From the NCBI RefSeq assembly GCF_036021035.1, contig NZ_CP107930.1:2914001-2978000 (forward strand): DNA of 64,000 nt, written 5' to 3'. Of this stretch, positions 56,666 to 64,000 are shown in pieces (the first letter of the stretch is position 1; each line of letters begins with the position of its first letter). The translations under genes were made by a program, and so were the position numbers. The stretch comes from Kineococcus sp. NBC_00420 (GTDB lineage: Bacteria; Actinomycetota; Actinomycetes; Actinomycetales; Kineococcaceae). The notes beneath the pieces were generated by a model. That model was not told where the DNA came from and searched no databases. It was given only the letters and a program-made list of their open reading frames with translations.

Positions 56666-57741
56666 GCACCCTGCTGGTCACGGGTGGGGCCGGGTTCATC
56701 GGCGGGCACGTCGTGCGGGCCGCCCTCGACCGCGGGTGGCGGGTCCGGGTGCTCGACGACCTGCGCCCCGACGTGCACGCCGGTGACGTCGAACCGGTCG
56801 AGCGGGTCGAGGGGATCGACGTCGTCCGGGGTTCCGTGACCGATCCGATCGCGGTGGACCGGGCGCTCGAGGGCGTCGACGCGGTGAGCCACCAGGCGGC
56901 GAAGGTCGGTCTCGGGGTCGACCTCTCCGACGCACCGGACTACGCGCACACCAACGTGACCGGGACGGCGGAACTCCTCGCGGCGATGACCCGCCGGGGC
57001 GTGGGCCGTCTCGTCCTGGCCTCCTCGATGGTCGTCTACGGCGAGGGTTCCTACCGCCGCGGCGACCGGGTCGTCCGGCCCCCGGCCCGCACGGTGGCGG
57101 ACCTGCGCGCCGGGCGCTTCGAACCGCTGGACGAGGCGGGCGACCCGCTGGAACCGGTGCTGATCGAGGAGGACGTGACGTTGGAACCCCGCACGGTGTA
57201 CGCCGCCACGAAGCTCGCCCAGGAACACCTCGTCGCCGCCTGGGTCCGCGAGACGGGTGGATCGGCCCTCGCCCTGCGGTATCACAACGTGTTCGGAGCG
57301 GGCATGCCGCAGGGAACCCCCTACGCCGGGGTGGCCTCGTTCTTCCGCAGCTCCCTCGCGGCCGGTCTCGCCCCGCGGGTCTTCGAGGACGGCGGGCAGT
57401 TGCGCGACTTCGTCGACGTGCGGGACGTGGCGTCGGCGAACCTCGCCGCGCTGGCGTGCACCCGGACGACGCCGGGTTTCCGGGCGTTCAACATCGGCAG
57501 TGGGACCCCGCGCACGATCCTCGAGTTCGCCCGGACCCTCGCCCGGGTCTGCGGTGGTCCGGAGCCCGTGGTGACCGGGGAGTACCGCCTGGGCGACGTC
57601 CGGCACCTCACCGCGTCCTCCGCCCGGGCGGAGCGCGAGATCCCTTGGCGGGCCGCAGTGCCGTTCGTCGACGCCGTGCGGGACTTCGCGGAGGCCCCGA
57701 TGCGCGACCGGGTGCGGGGTGCAGAGCCCCACCTCGGTTGA
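56662..57741 (+). CDS. NAD-dependent sugar epimerase/dehydratase
   Basis: A 359-residue extended SDR. VTGGAGFIGGHVVRA (residues 6-20) binds NAD; LASSMVVYGEG carries the active-site Ser; TVYAATKLAQEH holds the catalytic YxxxK; RYHNVFGAGMP and GGQLRDFVDVRDVASANL are GalE/WbpP-type landmarks. It corresponds to Rv0536 (galE3) in the M. tuberculosis MTX locus, where epimerisation would turn a methylthioribose into a xylo-configured sugar. GTG overlaps the phosphorylase stop, closing the operon. The substrate is inferred from context only. Confidence 0.9.
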   Translation: MSTLLVTGGAGFIGGHVVRAALDRGWRVRVLDDLRPDVHAGDVEPVERVEGIDVVRGSVTDPIAVDRALEGVDAVSHQAAKVGLGVDLSDAPDYAHTNVTGTAELLAAMTRRGVGRLVLASSMVVYGEGSYRRGDRVVRPPARTVADLRAGRFEPLDEAGDPLEPVLIEEDVTLEPRTVYAATKLAQEHLVAAWVRETGGSALALRYHNVFGAGMPQGTPYAGVASFFRSSLAAGLAPRVFEDGGQLRDFVDVRDVASANLAALACTRTTPGFRAFNIGSGTPRTILEFARTLARVCGGPEPVVTGEYRLGDVRHLTASSARAEREIPWRAAVPFVDAVRDFAEAPMRDRVRGAEPHLG

Positions 57742-57796
57742 GCCGCGCACGTCGACGCCTCGGCCCGCTCCCCGACGGCGTCGTCCGTCCCGCGGT

Positions 57797-59326
57797 TCAC
57801 GCCGCCGCTCGGCTCGCGAAGACCTCCTGCCGCATGAGGGGTTTCAGCGTTCGGGCGAAGGCGCCCTCGCTCACGTACTTCCGCAGGGAGTCACCGGCGA
57901 GGGCGTTCCCGAGCGAGGCCATGACCATCCCCTGGTCCAGGGCGAGGTGGCGGCGGGACACCCGCCCGCTGCGGACGGCGACGGCGTCCAGGAAACCCCC
58001 GTCGGCCCAGCAGTCGAAGTCCGCCTCGAGGTTGGCGAGGTTGCGCAACGCCGCGTCCGGGGCGTAGCGCAGCGCGAGGAACGAGGCGTGCGGCGTGACG
58101 ACGCCGTCGCCGTACCCGGTGGGGACCGCACCGCCCGCGCGGCACCCCGCGAACGCCTGGTCCACGGTGGCGCGTTCCTCGTCGGAGGTGTAGCCGGGGC
58201 CGTCCAGGCCGAGTTGGTCGACGCCGTACTCGCGGTACCCGCCGGCCGGGTCGTTCGAGGGGGAGAAACCCCAGTACCCGTACTTCGCCTCGTCCAGGCC
58301 GTGCTCGATCTGACCCTGGACGTAGAGCGGGTGGTTCACCCCCCAGGAGCGCCTGCCCCACTTCTCCTCGGGGACGAACAACGGCACCATGAGGGCCTCG
58401 AACATCGAGCCGCCCCAGGTCGGGACGATGAGCTTCCCGCGGTAGGGGAGCGCGCCCTCGAAGACGCGCTGACCCTCGTGCTCGGCCCAGAACCCCTCGG
58501 GTCGCGTCTCGGTCCAGTCGTAGTCGCAGTTCTCGTTCGAGAACGTCCGCTGGGTCCCGAAGTAGTGCGCGGCCGGGATCTGACCCGCGGCGATGCCGAG
58601 GTAGGAGGCCATCCGGGGTTCGGTGTTGAAGGCCCCGTAGTGGTGGCCGGTGTACCAGACGGGTTTCCCGCCGCGGTAGTTCCCCACGACGGCCGCGTCC
58701 TCATGGGGGTCCTCGTCCCAGAATCCCCCGCGCAACTGCCCGCCGGGGCCGTTCTCGGCGGCGTCGTGGTAGAACCCGAAGTCCATCGGCGTCTGCAGCG
58801 CGTCGGCGGCCCGGGCGAGACGGGGTTCGGCCCGCGCGGTGAGGAGCAGGGCCATCGCGAGCCAGCCGTTGTCGACCGTGGACAGGAAGGGTTTCACGAC
58901 GTCACCGCTGGCCTGCCACGTCGTGAGGACCTCGCCCGTCGTCGGGGAGTACCAGTTGTAGAACTGCCCGCTCTGCTCGTGCCGGTCCAGTCGGCGCAAG
59001 GTGTCGAGGGTCTGCGCGAGCCGTCGGCACGCCTCGCCCCGGTCGATGATCCCGGTGTCGCGGGCGGCGACGGTGCTCCAGAGGTAGGCGCCGATGTTCG
59101 TCGGCGAGGTCTGGGCCCCGCGGGAGGCGGGCGACAGGTCGTCGGCGATGTCGTCGGCGGCCAGGCCGGTCGCCGGGTCGACCATGGCGGCCATCGACCG
59201 CCAGGTCGCGGCGGCGTAGCGGCGCAGCACCCGCCGCGACCCCCCACCGGCCTGGGCGGACTGCGCGGTGGCGGCACCGAGGAGGGGGGTCGCGAGGGCG
59301 GCGGTGAGCAGGGATCGGCGGTGCAT
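57797..59326 (-). CDS. Secreted glycosidase-like protein (PF10091 glucoamylase-like)
   Basis: A 509-residue exported protein. Residues 1-26 are a Tat-like signal (HRRSLLTAALATPLLGAATA, AQA site). The rest is an (alpha/alpha)-barrel like PF10091/GH144-related enzymes: GQFYNWYSPTTGEVLTTW, STVDNGWLAMALLL, PTWGGSMFEALMVPLFVPEE and SPSNDPAGGYREYGVD are conserved, with Asp and Glu residues in the usual active-site strands. Relatives are endo-beta-1,2-glucanases or of unknown substrate. ATG start. A LacI-type operator at 59363-59376 lies upstream, so sugar-responsive repression is likely. Confidence 0.8.
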   Translation of the reverse strand: MHRRSLLTAALATPLLGAATAQSAQAGGGSRRVLRRYAAATWRSMAAMVDPATGLAADDIADDLSPASRGAQTSPTNIGAYLWSTVAARDTGIIDRGEACRRLAQTLDTLRRLDRHEQSGQFYNWYSPTTGEVLTTWQASGDVVKPFLSTVDNGWLAMALLLTARAEPRLARAADALQTPMDFGFYHDAAENGPGGQLRGGFWDEDPHEDAAVVGNYRGGKPVWYTGHHYGAFNTEPRMASYLGIAAGQIPAAHYFGTQRTFSNENCDYDWTETRPEGFWAEHEGQRVFEGALPYRGKLIVPTWGGSMFEALMVPLFVPEEKWGRRSWGVNHPLYVQGQIEHGLDEAKYGYWGFSPSNDPAGGYREYGVDQLGLDGPGYTSDEERATVDQAFAGCRAGGAVPTGYGDGVVTPHASFLALRYAPDAALRNLANLEADFDCWADGGFLDAVAVRSGRVSRRHLALDQGMVMASLGNALAGDSLRKYVSEGAFARTLKPLMRQEVFASRAAA

Positions 59327-59362
59327 CGGGAACTCCAGACGAGTCGGCGGTGACGGTCAGGA

Positions 59363-59376
59363 TGTATGCGCTTACG
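59363..59376. promoter_or_regulatory. LacI-family operator candidate
   Basis: TGTATGCGCTTACG resembles the LacI/GalR consensus TGTAANCGNTTACA, with the central GCGC and both TGTA/TTACx flanks. It is 37 bases upstream of the secreted glycosidase start. No lacI gene is in the window. Confidence 0.55.
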
Positions 59377-59437
59377 CCACACCCTCCCGCTCCTCGCGGG
59401 TTCCGTCAACCCGGTGGTCCCGGGTCCCGGGTCTCGC

Positions 59438-60844
59438 TCAGAGGTCGGGGTGGGAGTCCCTGACCGGGCTCACCCCTTCCAGGAGCCCGGCGACGTGCAG
59501 GACGGTCGACTCGGCGTACCGGTTGGCGGCGATCTGCACCCCGATCGGGAGGCCGTCGGAACTGGTGCCGAACCGCATCGACAGGGCGGGCATGCCGGTG
59601 ATGTTGAACTGCACGGTGAACGTCTGGACGTGCGTGGCGTCGACGGTCTGCCCGTCGATGACGAACTCCGTCGCGCCGTGCTCGTGGGCCGGGATCGGCA
59701 GCACCGGCAGCAGCAGCGCGTCGAACGTCGAGAAGAACTCGGCGTAGCCGTCGCGGATCCTCTCGAAGCCCTGCTCCGCCGCGACGTAGTCCGACGTCGA
59801 GGTGTCCGGGGTGGCCAGCATGCCCGTCGACATGGTGAACATCTCGTCCTCGTGACCGGCGGTGGCCTCGGCCATGGCCGGTTTGAGTTCCACGACGTGC
59901 TGGAGGTTGAACAGGGCGAGCGGGTTGTCCTGCAGCAGGGCCGGGATCGTGACCTCGTGCACCTCGATCCCCTGGTCCGCGAGGGCCTGCGCTGCAGCGC
60001 GGACGGTGGCCGCGACCTCGGGGTCGACGGGGCCGAGCCCGGAGTCGGTGTACCAGCCCACCCGCAGGGGCCGCGTCGGAGCGTCGCCGACGCCGGTGTC
60101 GTGGCCGGCGGGTACGACGGAGGCGCCGTCGTGGCCGTCGGGTCCGTTCAGGACGCCGTAGGCCAGGGCGAGGTCGCGGACGGTGCGGGCCATGGGGCCG
60201 ACGTGCCAGTCGCGTCGCGGTGCGCGGGGCCAGACCCCCGTCATCGGGACGCGCCCGTGGGTGGGCTTGAGCGCGACGATGCCCGTCTGCGCCGCCGGGC
60301 CCCGGACGGAGATCGCGAGGTCGGTGCCGAGGCCGATCGGGCTCATCCCCGCCGCGATCGCGGCGGACTCGCCGCCGCTGGAACCCCCGGCGGTGCGCTC
60401 GAGGTTCCATGGGTTGTTCGTCCGCCCGGTCAGCAGGTTGTCGCTCTCGGTGGAGTAGGAGAACTCCGGGAGGTTCGTCTTGGCGAGCAGGATCCCGCCG
60501 GCGGCCTTCATGCGGGCGACGCTCGTGGCGTCCTGCTCCGGGGTGCGCCCGCGGAAGATCGGCGACCCGCGCTGGGTCAGGACCCCCGCGGTGTCGAGGG
60601 AGTCCTTCACGGTGAACGGAACCCCGTGCAGCGGCCCGACGGGTTCGCCCGCGGCCAGGGCGTCGTCCGCGGCCTGCGCTTCGGCGAGGGCGGCGTCGTT
60701 GAGGGAGACGATGGCGTTGATCGAGGGGTTCACGGCGGCGATGCGGTCCAGGTGCGCCTGGACGACCTCGACCGAGGTCACCTCTCCGTTCCGGATCAGG
60801 GCCGCGAGTCCGGTGGCGTCGGTGTGCAGCAGGTCGGTGTTCAT
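59438..60844 (-). CDS. Amidase-signature-family hydrolase
   Basis: A 468-residue Ser-Ser-Lys amidase. Catalytic Lys in GVPFTVKDSLDTAG, cis-Ser in TAGGSSGGESAAIAAGM, and nucleophile Ser in LAISVRGPAAQTG, all in normal spacing (about residues 75-180). The canonical GSIRxPA is changed to AISVRGPA, but the serine is retained. Substrates span amides, indoleacetamide and peptides; GatA is unlikely because gatB and gatC are absent and a TetR gene is upstream. ATG start. A 16-bp operator at 60862-60877 sits at the promoter. Confidence 0.9.
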   Translation of the reverse strand: MNTDLLHTDATGLAALIRNGEVTSVEVVQAHLDRIAAVNPSINAIVSLNDAALAEAQAADDALAAGEPVGPLHGVPFTVKDSLDTAGVLTQRGSPIFRGRTPEQDATSVARMKAAGGILLAKTNLPEFSYSTESDNLLTGRTNNPWNLERTAGGSSGGESAAIAAGMSPIGLGTDLAISVRGPAAQTGIVALKPTHGRVPMTGVWPRAPRRDWHVGPMARTVRDLALAYGVLNGPDGHDGASVVPAGHDTGVGDAPTRPLRVGWYTDSGLGPVDPEVAATVRAAAQALADQGIEVHEVTIPALLQDNPLALFNLQHVVELKPAMAEATAGHEDEMFTMSTGMLATPDTSTSDYVAAEQGFERIRDGYAEFFSTFDALLLPVLPIPAHEHGATEFVIDGQTVDATHVQTFTVQFNITGMPALSMRFGTSSDGLPIGVQIAANRYAESTVLHVAGLLEGVSPVRDSHPDL

Positions 60845-60861
60845 GGTTCTCCTCGAATTAG

Positions 60862-60877
60862 TAGACCGGTCGTCTAG
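60862..60877. promoter_or_regulatory. TetR operator upstream of amidase
   Basis: TAGACCGGTCGTCTAG, with TAGAC and GTCTA arms, is repeated identically at 61528-61543 ahead of the tetR gene. It lies 18 bases upstream of the amidase start. Confidence 0.8.
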
Positions 60878-60919
60878 CCGGACCGACAGTAAGGGTGACG
60901 AGTGGTCGGGTGGGGTCGA

Positions 60920-61507
60920 TCAGAGGTGGAGCAGGGCGCGCGTGTTCGTCATGGCCCGGTCCAGGGCGTCCGGGCGGCGCTGGATCTTCGCCATCACGCT
61001 GGCCCCGACCCAGAGGTCGTAGAGGGTGGCGGCCAGGGTCGGGGCGTCGAGGTCCGCCGACAGGGTGCCGTCGGCGACGCCACCCTCGATGAGTCTCTCG
61101 ATGCGCGCGACGAGGCCGGTGGTGCCGACGTCGAGCTGGACGCGCATCGTCTCGGACAGGTCGGAGACCTCCGCGGCGAGCTTCACGACCAGGCACTTGC
61201 CCTGGTAGTCGTCGAAGCTCTGGAGGTCGTAGAACCGCTGCCAGTACTCCATGACGCGGTCGGCGCCGTTCCGGGAGGTGTCGTGGAGCAGGGTGTCCAT
61301 GGTGGACAGGTAGTCGGTGAAGTAGCTCTTCATGAGCGCCTCACCGAACGCGTCCTTGGACGGGAAGTAGTGGTAGAACGACCCCTTCGGAACCCCCGCG
61401 CCCGTGAGGATCTCCGTCAGACCGACTGCGGCGTAACCTTTGTGGGCCATGCAGTCCTGAGCGGTGTCCAGGATGAGCTGGCGGGTGTCGACCTCCGTGG
61501 CGGGCAT
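60920..61507 (-). CDS. TetR-family repressor (amidase regulator)
   Basis: A 195-residue TetR protein. HTH: RQLILDTAQDCMAHKGYAAVGLTEILTGAGVPKGSFYHYFPSKDAFGEALM (residues 9-59), of the NemR/AcuR subgroup by the KGSFYHYF motif; the ligand domain contains Cys (GKCLVVKLAAEV), a possible electrophile sensor. ATG start. Identical 16-bp operators precede this gene and the downstream amidase, indicating autoregulation and control of the amidase. Confidence 0.92.
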   Translation of the reverse strand: MPATEVDTRQLILDTAQDCMAHKGYAAVGLTEILTGAGVPKGSFYHYFPSKDAFGEALMKSYFTDYLSTMDTLLHDTSRNGADRVMEYWQRFYDLQSFDDYQGKCLVVKLAAEVSDLSETMRVQLDVGTTGLVARIERLIEGGVADGTLSADLDAPTLAATLYDLWVGASVMAKIQRRPDALDRAMTNTRALLHL

Positions 61508-61527
61508 GGCCCGACTCTAGTCGCCAA

Positions 61528-61543
61528 TAGACCGGTCGTCTAG
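61528..61543. promoter_or_regulatory. TetR operator upstream of its own gene
   Basis: TAGACCGGTCGTCTAG, identical to 60862-60877, 20 bases upstream of the tetR ATG in the 111-base gap before the FAD oxidoreductase gene. Confidence 0.8.
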
Positions 61544-61618
61544 CCTCTGTCCAGGACCGCCTCGCGTCCCGACTCCCACCGCGCGATCCCGTCGGTGCTC
61601 GATCGTCAGGTGTGGCGT

Positions 61619-62956
61619 TCATCCGAGCAGGCGTGAGCGACGGATCCGGCCGGCCGGGTCGACGGCGTCGGCGATGGCCGCGGCGCGTCGGCGGGTCCCG
61701 GTCGGCAACGCGCCGGGAACGCCGGCGGCGCCGTCGATCCAGGAACCAGGGGTGTACCCGGTGTCGACCGGGCGCCACACGTCCTGCGCGGCAGCGAAAC
61801 CGTCCTGGATCTGCGCGTGGGTGGAGCGGTCGAGGGTTCCGACGGCGTGGTAGATGAAGTCTCCGGGTGGGCTGACGAGGGCACCGCTGCGGCGGGTGGG
61901 GGCGCCGGCGGTGTGGCGGATCTCCAGCAGGACCAGAGGGGAGTCCGGACCGGCGGCGGTGGACAGCAGTGCTGCGGCGACGTCGGGAGTCGAGGCGCCC
62001 AGCCAGCGCGCGTCGCCGACGGCCGGGGTCGCGACCGGCGGGTCGAGGTGGATGCTCGCCAGTCGTGCCGCGTCGCTGGGACCCCAGGTGTCCGAGACGG
62101 GGGTGGCGGCGCTGCGCATGGCGTGGAGCAGGGGGCCGGCGGCGCCTGGTCCGTCGGGGTCGGCGATGGCGAGGTGGACGGCGACCCGGCCGTGCAACGC
62201 GGGCGGGAACAGCGGCAGCGGGGGCACGTGCAGGACGGAGATGCTGTGCGAGACGCTGCCGGACAGCGTGTCGACGATCCCCGACCACGCGGCGAGGAGG
62301 TCGGGCAGGGCCTCGACGTGCCACAGTAGCGCCCCGGCGTGCAGGTCGGGGGCGGGGAAGAGGTCGAACTCCAGGGTGTGGGCGATGCCGACCCCACCGG
62401 CGCCGCGGAAGGCCCACAGGGCGTCGCGGTCGATCTGTGCGGGGGCGTCGTCGGTGGCGGTGCGGAGGCGGCCGTCGCCGTCGACGTAGTGGACGGCGCG
62501 CAGGGATCCGCTGGCCAGGCCGTCGCGGCGGACCAGCCAGCCGATGCCGCCGCCGAAGGTGTACCCGCAGACGGAGACGGTGGGGGCGGAGCCGGCGAGC
62601 CCGAGCAGGCCGTGGCGTTCGGCCGCGGCGTTGATCGCCGACCAGGTCGCGCCGGCCCCGACGGTGGCGGTCCGTGCGGCGGGGTCGATGACCACGTCGG
62701 TCAGTCGTGAGGTGTCGAGGAGGACGTCGGTGTCCCCGACGGGAGCGCCGGCACCGTGGCCGGTGGCCTGCGGCACGACTTGCAGTGCCGCCCCGGTGGA
62801 CTGCGCGAGTGCGTTGACCTCCGCGACTGCGCGGGTGAGGTCGTCAGCCCCGGTGATGGTCGCGACCCAGCCGGGTCTCTGCGGGGTGACCGAGTTGCTC
62901 GGGTGGATCGCCGCGGCGTGGTCGGGGGAGTCGACGCCGGCGAGGGGGCTGTTCAC
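61619..62956 (-). CDS. FAD-linked oxidoreductase (BBE/PCMH type)
   Basis: A 445-residue flavoprotein of the vanillyl-alcohol-oxidase fold. The PCMH FAD domain has ALQVVPQATGHGAGAP (His of GHG is the usual covalent FAD site), DTSRLTDVVIDPAARTATVGAGATW and GSAPTVSVCGYTFGGGIGWLVRRDGLA. The C-terminal BBE-like segment is present (GYTPGSWIDGAAGV), lacking the usual NYxD motif. It oxidises an alcohol, amine or sugar with O2. GTG start. Its start overlaps the stop of the TetR gene, so the two form an operon. Confidence 0.88.
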   Translation of the reverse strand: MNSPLAGVDSPDHAAAIHPSNSVTPQRPGWVATITGADDLTRAVAEVNALAQSTGAALQVVPQATGHGAGAPVGDTDVLLDTSRLTDVVIDPAARTATVGAGATWSAINAAAERHGLLGLAGSAPTVSVCGYTFGGGIGWLVRRDGLASGSLRAVHYVDGDGRLRTATDDAPAQIDRDALWAFRGAGGVGIAHTLEFDLFPAPDLHAGALLWHVEALPDLLAAWSGIVDTLSGSVSHSISVLHVPPLPLFPPALHGRVAVHLAIADPDGPGAAGPLLHAMRSAATPVSDTWGPSDAARLASIHLDPPVATPAVGDARWLGASTPDVAAALLSTAAGPDSPLVLLEIRHTAGAPTRRSGALVSPPGDFIYHAVGTLDRSTHAQIQDGFAAAQDVWRPVDTGYTPGSWIDGAAGVPGALPTGTRRRAAAIADAVDPAGRIRRSRLLG

Positions 62957-63534
62957 GAGGGGTTCTCCTGGGAGGTCGACGGCTGGGTGAGCACGCGGTG
63001 GGCGAGGTCGAGTCGGGCCTGGGCCTGCCCGGGCATCAGCCGTCCGGCAGCGTCGAGGGTGGCCAGGCCGTGCAGCAGGGACCAGACGACCTCGGTCCGG
63101 ATGTCGTCGTCGGTCCCGTCGTCGGTCCCGTCGCCGGTGGTGGGGAAGGCGGCGCCCAGGGCGGCGAAGGCGCGCCGCGGTTCTGGACGGTCCCCGACGG
63201 CGAAGGTCAGTCCCGAGGGCAGCGAGAACATCGCCTCGTACACCTGCGGCCGCGTGGCGGCGAAGTCGAGGTAGGCGCTCATCCGCGCCCGCGGGGAGGC
63301 CTCCACCGCCTCCATCGCCGCGGCCAGTTCGTCGAAGCCGTCCAACGCCACCGCGTCGACGAGCGCCTGGCGGTTGGTGAACGCGGAGTAGAGGACGGGT
63401 TGGGTGACGCCGAGCTCGCCGGCGAGACGGCGCATCGTGACCGCGCCCCAGCCTTCGGACTCGGCGACGGTGCGGGCGGTGCGGGTGATGAGTTCGCGGC
63501 GGGAGGCGAGATCCGGGGCTGGACGAGGAGGCAC
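62953..63534 (-). CDS. TetR-family regulator
   Basis: A 193-residue TetR protein with HTH RRELITRTARTVAESEGWGAVTMRRLAGELGVTQPVLYSAFTNRQALVDAV (residues 12-62) and a TetR_C ligand domain. An Asp-rich insert (GDGTDDGTDDD, residues about 137-147) comes from a short in-frame tandem repeat at about 63105-63132. GTG start. It is divergent from the DUF4267 gene (56 bases between) and co-transcribed with the FAD oxidoreductase, so it likely regulates both directions. Confidence 0.9.
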   Translation of the reverse strand: MPPRPAPDLASRRELITRTARTVAESEGWGAVTMRRLAGELGVTQPVLYSAFTNRQALVDAVALDGFDELAAAMEAVEASPRARMSAYLDFAATRPQVYEAMFSLPSGLTFAVGDRPEPRRAFAALGAAFPTTGDGTDDGTDDDIRTEVVWSLLHGLATLDAAGRLMPGQAQARLDLAHRVLTQPSTSQENPS

Positions 63535-63590
63535 GAGATCATGCTAGCGTCGTTATCTATCAGCGCAAGACTTCAGAGAAACGGCCGGTC

Positions 63591-63953
63591 ATGCACCTCA
63601 CCGCACTCGTCATCGCCCTCCTCGCCTGTGTCGCCATCGCCGTCGTCGGAGCTCGCTTCCTCCTCGTGCCGCAGCGCGCGACGCTCGACTACGGGGCACG
63701 CGTCGACGACCTCCGCGCCCTGACCGCCATCAAGGGCGTCCGCGACATCACCTCCGGGGTGGTGCTGCTGGTCGTCTGGGCGGCCGGCGGTTCCACCGTG
63801 CTCGGATGGGGCCTGGTGGCCGCGGCCGTCACCCCGCTCGCGGACGCCGCCGTCGTGCTCACCCGCGGCGGCAAGCCCGCCACCGCCTTCGGCGTCCACG
63901 GCGCCACGGCGGCCCTGCTCGTCGCGGCGGGTCTCGTCCTCGCGCTGGGATGA
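63591..63953 (+). CDS. DUF4267 four-helix membrane protein
   Basis: A 120-residue integral membrane protein with four helices (LTALVIALLACVAIAVVGARFLL, GVRDITSGVVLLVVWAAGG, VLGWGLVAAAVTPLADAAVVL, TAALLVAAGLVLALG). The segment between helices 1 and 2 (DYGARVDDLRALTAIKGVRDI) and the polar GGKPATAFGVHGATA near the end fit DUF4267, found beside TetR regulators and oxidoreductases; function unknown. ATG start. It is divergent from a TetR gene, and the last 47 bases of the window after it contain no recognisable gene. Confidence 0.85.
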   Translation: MHLTALVIALLACVAIAVVGARFLLVPQRATLDYGARVDDLRALTAIKGVRDITSGVVLLVVWAAGGSTVLGWGLVAAAVTPLADAAVVLTRGGKPATAFGVHGATAALLVAAGLVLALG

Positions 63954-64000
63954 GGCGCTGCCGGTGTCACCTCGCAGGACCTGACGGCGCGCCACCAGCG

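Noticed and set aside
63105-63132. Short tandem repeat within the TetR gene at 62953-63534
   Set aside because: Two imperfect 12-base units that stay in frame and only add an Asp-rich loop; ordinary slippage rather than a functional element.
1-64000. tRNA or rRNA genes, CRISPR array, insertion sequence, integrase or prophage
   Set aside because: No cloverleaf-like sequence with CCA-proximal features, no regularly spaced repeats, and no transposase, integrase or phage structural protein could be recognised on either strand.

Overview
The window is 64 kb of very GC-rich DNA with strong third-position G/C, many GTG starts, Shine-Dalgarno sites of the AGGAG type, and families typical of Actinomycetota (PspC, PucR, ECF sigma with a membrane partner, MmyB-type XRE regulators, COG3044-type ATPase, DUF4287, DUF4267). 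A Kineococcus-like member of the Kineosporiaceae is my guess; the sequence alone does not prove the genus. No rRNA, tRNA, CRISPR array, prophage or insertion sequence is visible. Genes are packed tightly, often with GTGA/ATGA stop-start overlaps, and no gap exceeds 300 bases.

Layout. 1-1.5 kb: end of a PfkB sugar kinase plus a class II aldolase. 1.6-17.6 kb: mixed housekeeping and signalling, including three c-di-GMP proteins (TPR-GGDEF, GGDEF-EAL, GGDEF), an ABC-class ATPase of unknown role, MscL, a solitary lycopene cyclase, YceI, a tiny secreted GHLR-repeat protein and a GH15 trehalase/glucoamylase. 18.2-20.4 kb: an ECF sigma factor between two paralogous membrane-anchored or secreted proteins, one of which looks like its anti-sigma factor. 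20.4-29.6 kb: a near-complete purine/urate catabolic block (NCS2 permease, MocA-type protein, OHCU decarboxylase, HIU hydrolase, uricase, guanine-type deaminase, PucR, xanthine dehydrogenase with fused FeS-Mo chain). 29.6-36.8 kb: an MFS pump with an unusual carboxypeptidase-regulatory-like tail and its TetR, a perfect 29-bp palindrome, a Pr6Pr membrane protein, and a NarL two-component system behind a secreted Asp/His/Gly-rich protein. 36.8-48.8 kb: luciferase-like monooxygenase, aldo/keto reductase, Nudix, a MarR-controlled DODA-ribA-ribD operon, LysR/EamA, CAP protein and MarR.

48.9-57.7 kb is the most interesting block: an OmpR two-component system next to a locus that combines a GT2 polyprenyl-phosphate-sugar synthase, a DUF2064 protein, a methyltransferase, a GT-C membrane transferase, an MTA phosphorylase and a sugar epimerase. 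This combination resembles the Mycobacterium tuberculosis Rv0535-Rv0541c methylthioxylose (MTX) capping locus. Embedded in it is an MsrP/MsrQ-like molybdopterin oxidoreductase and b-type cytochrome pair that could act on the thioether/sulfoxide state of such a sugar. 57.8-64 kb: a secreted glycosidase, an amidase with a TetR that shares twin operators with it, an FAD oxidoreductase with TetR, and a DUF4267 membrane protein.

Dispersed signals tie the window together: a roughly 45-100 bp palindromic repeat in three intergenic copies (about 1.95, 17.2 and 41.7 kb), a GTGATCCCGC-type hairpin between three convergent gene pairs, and an identical 12-bp MarR-like operator at yceI and at the DODA operon.
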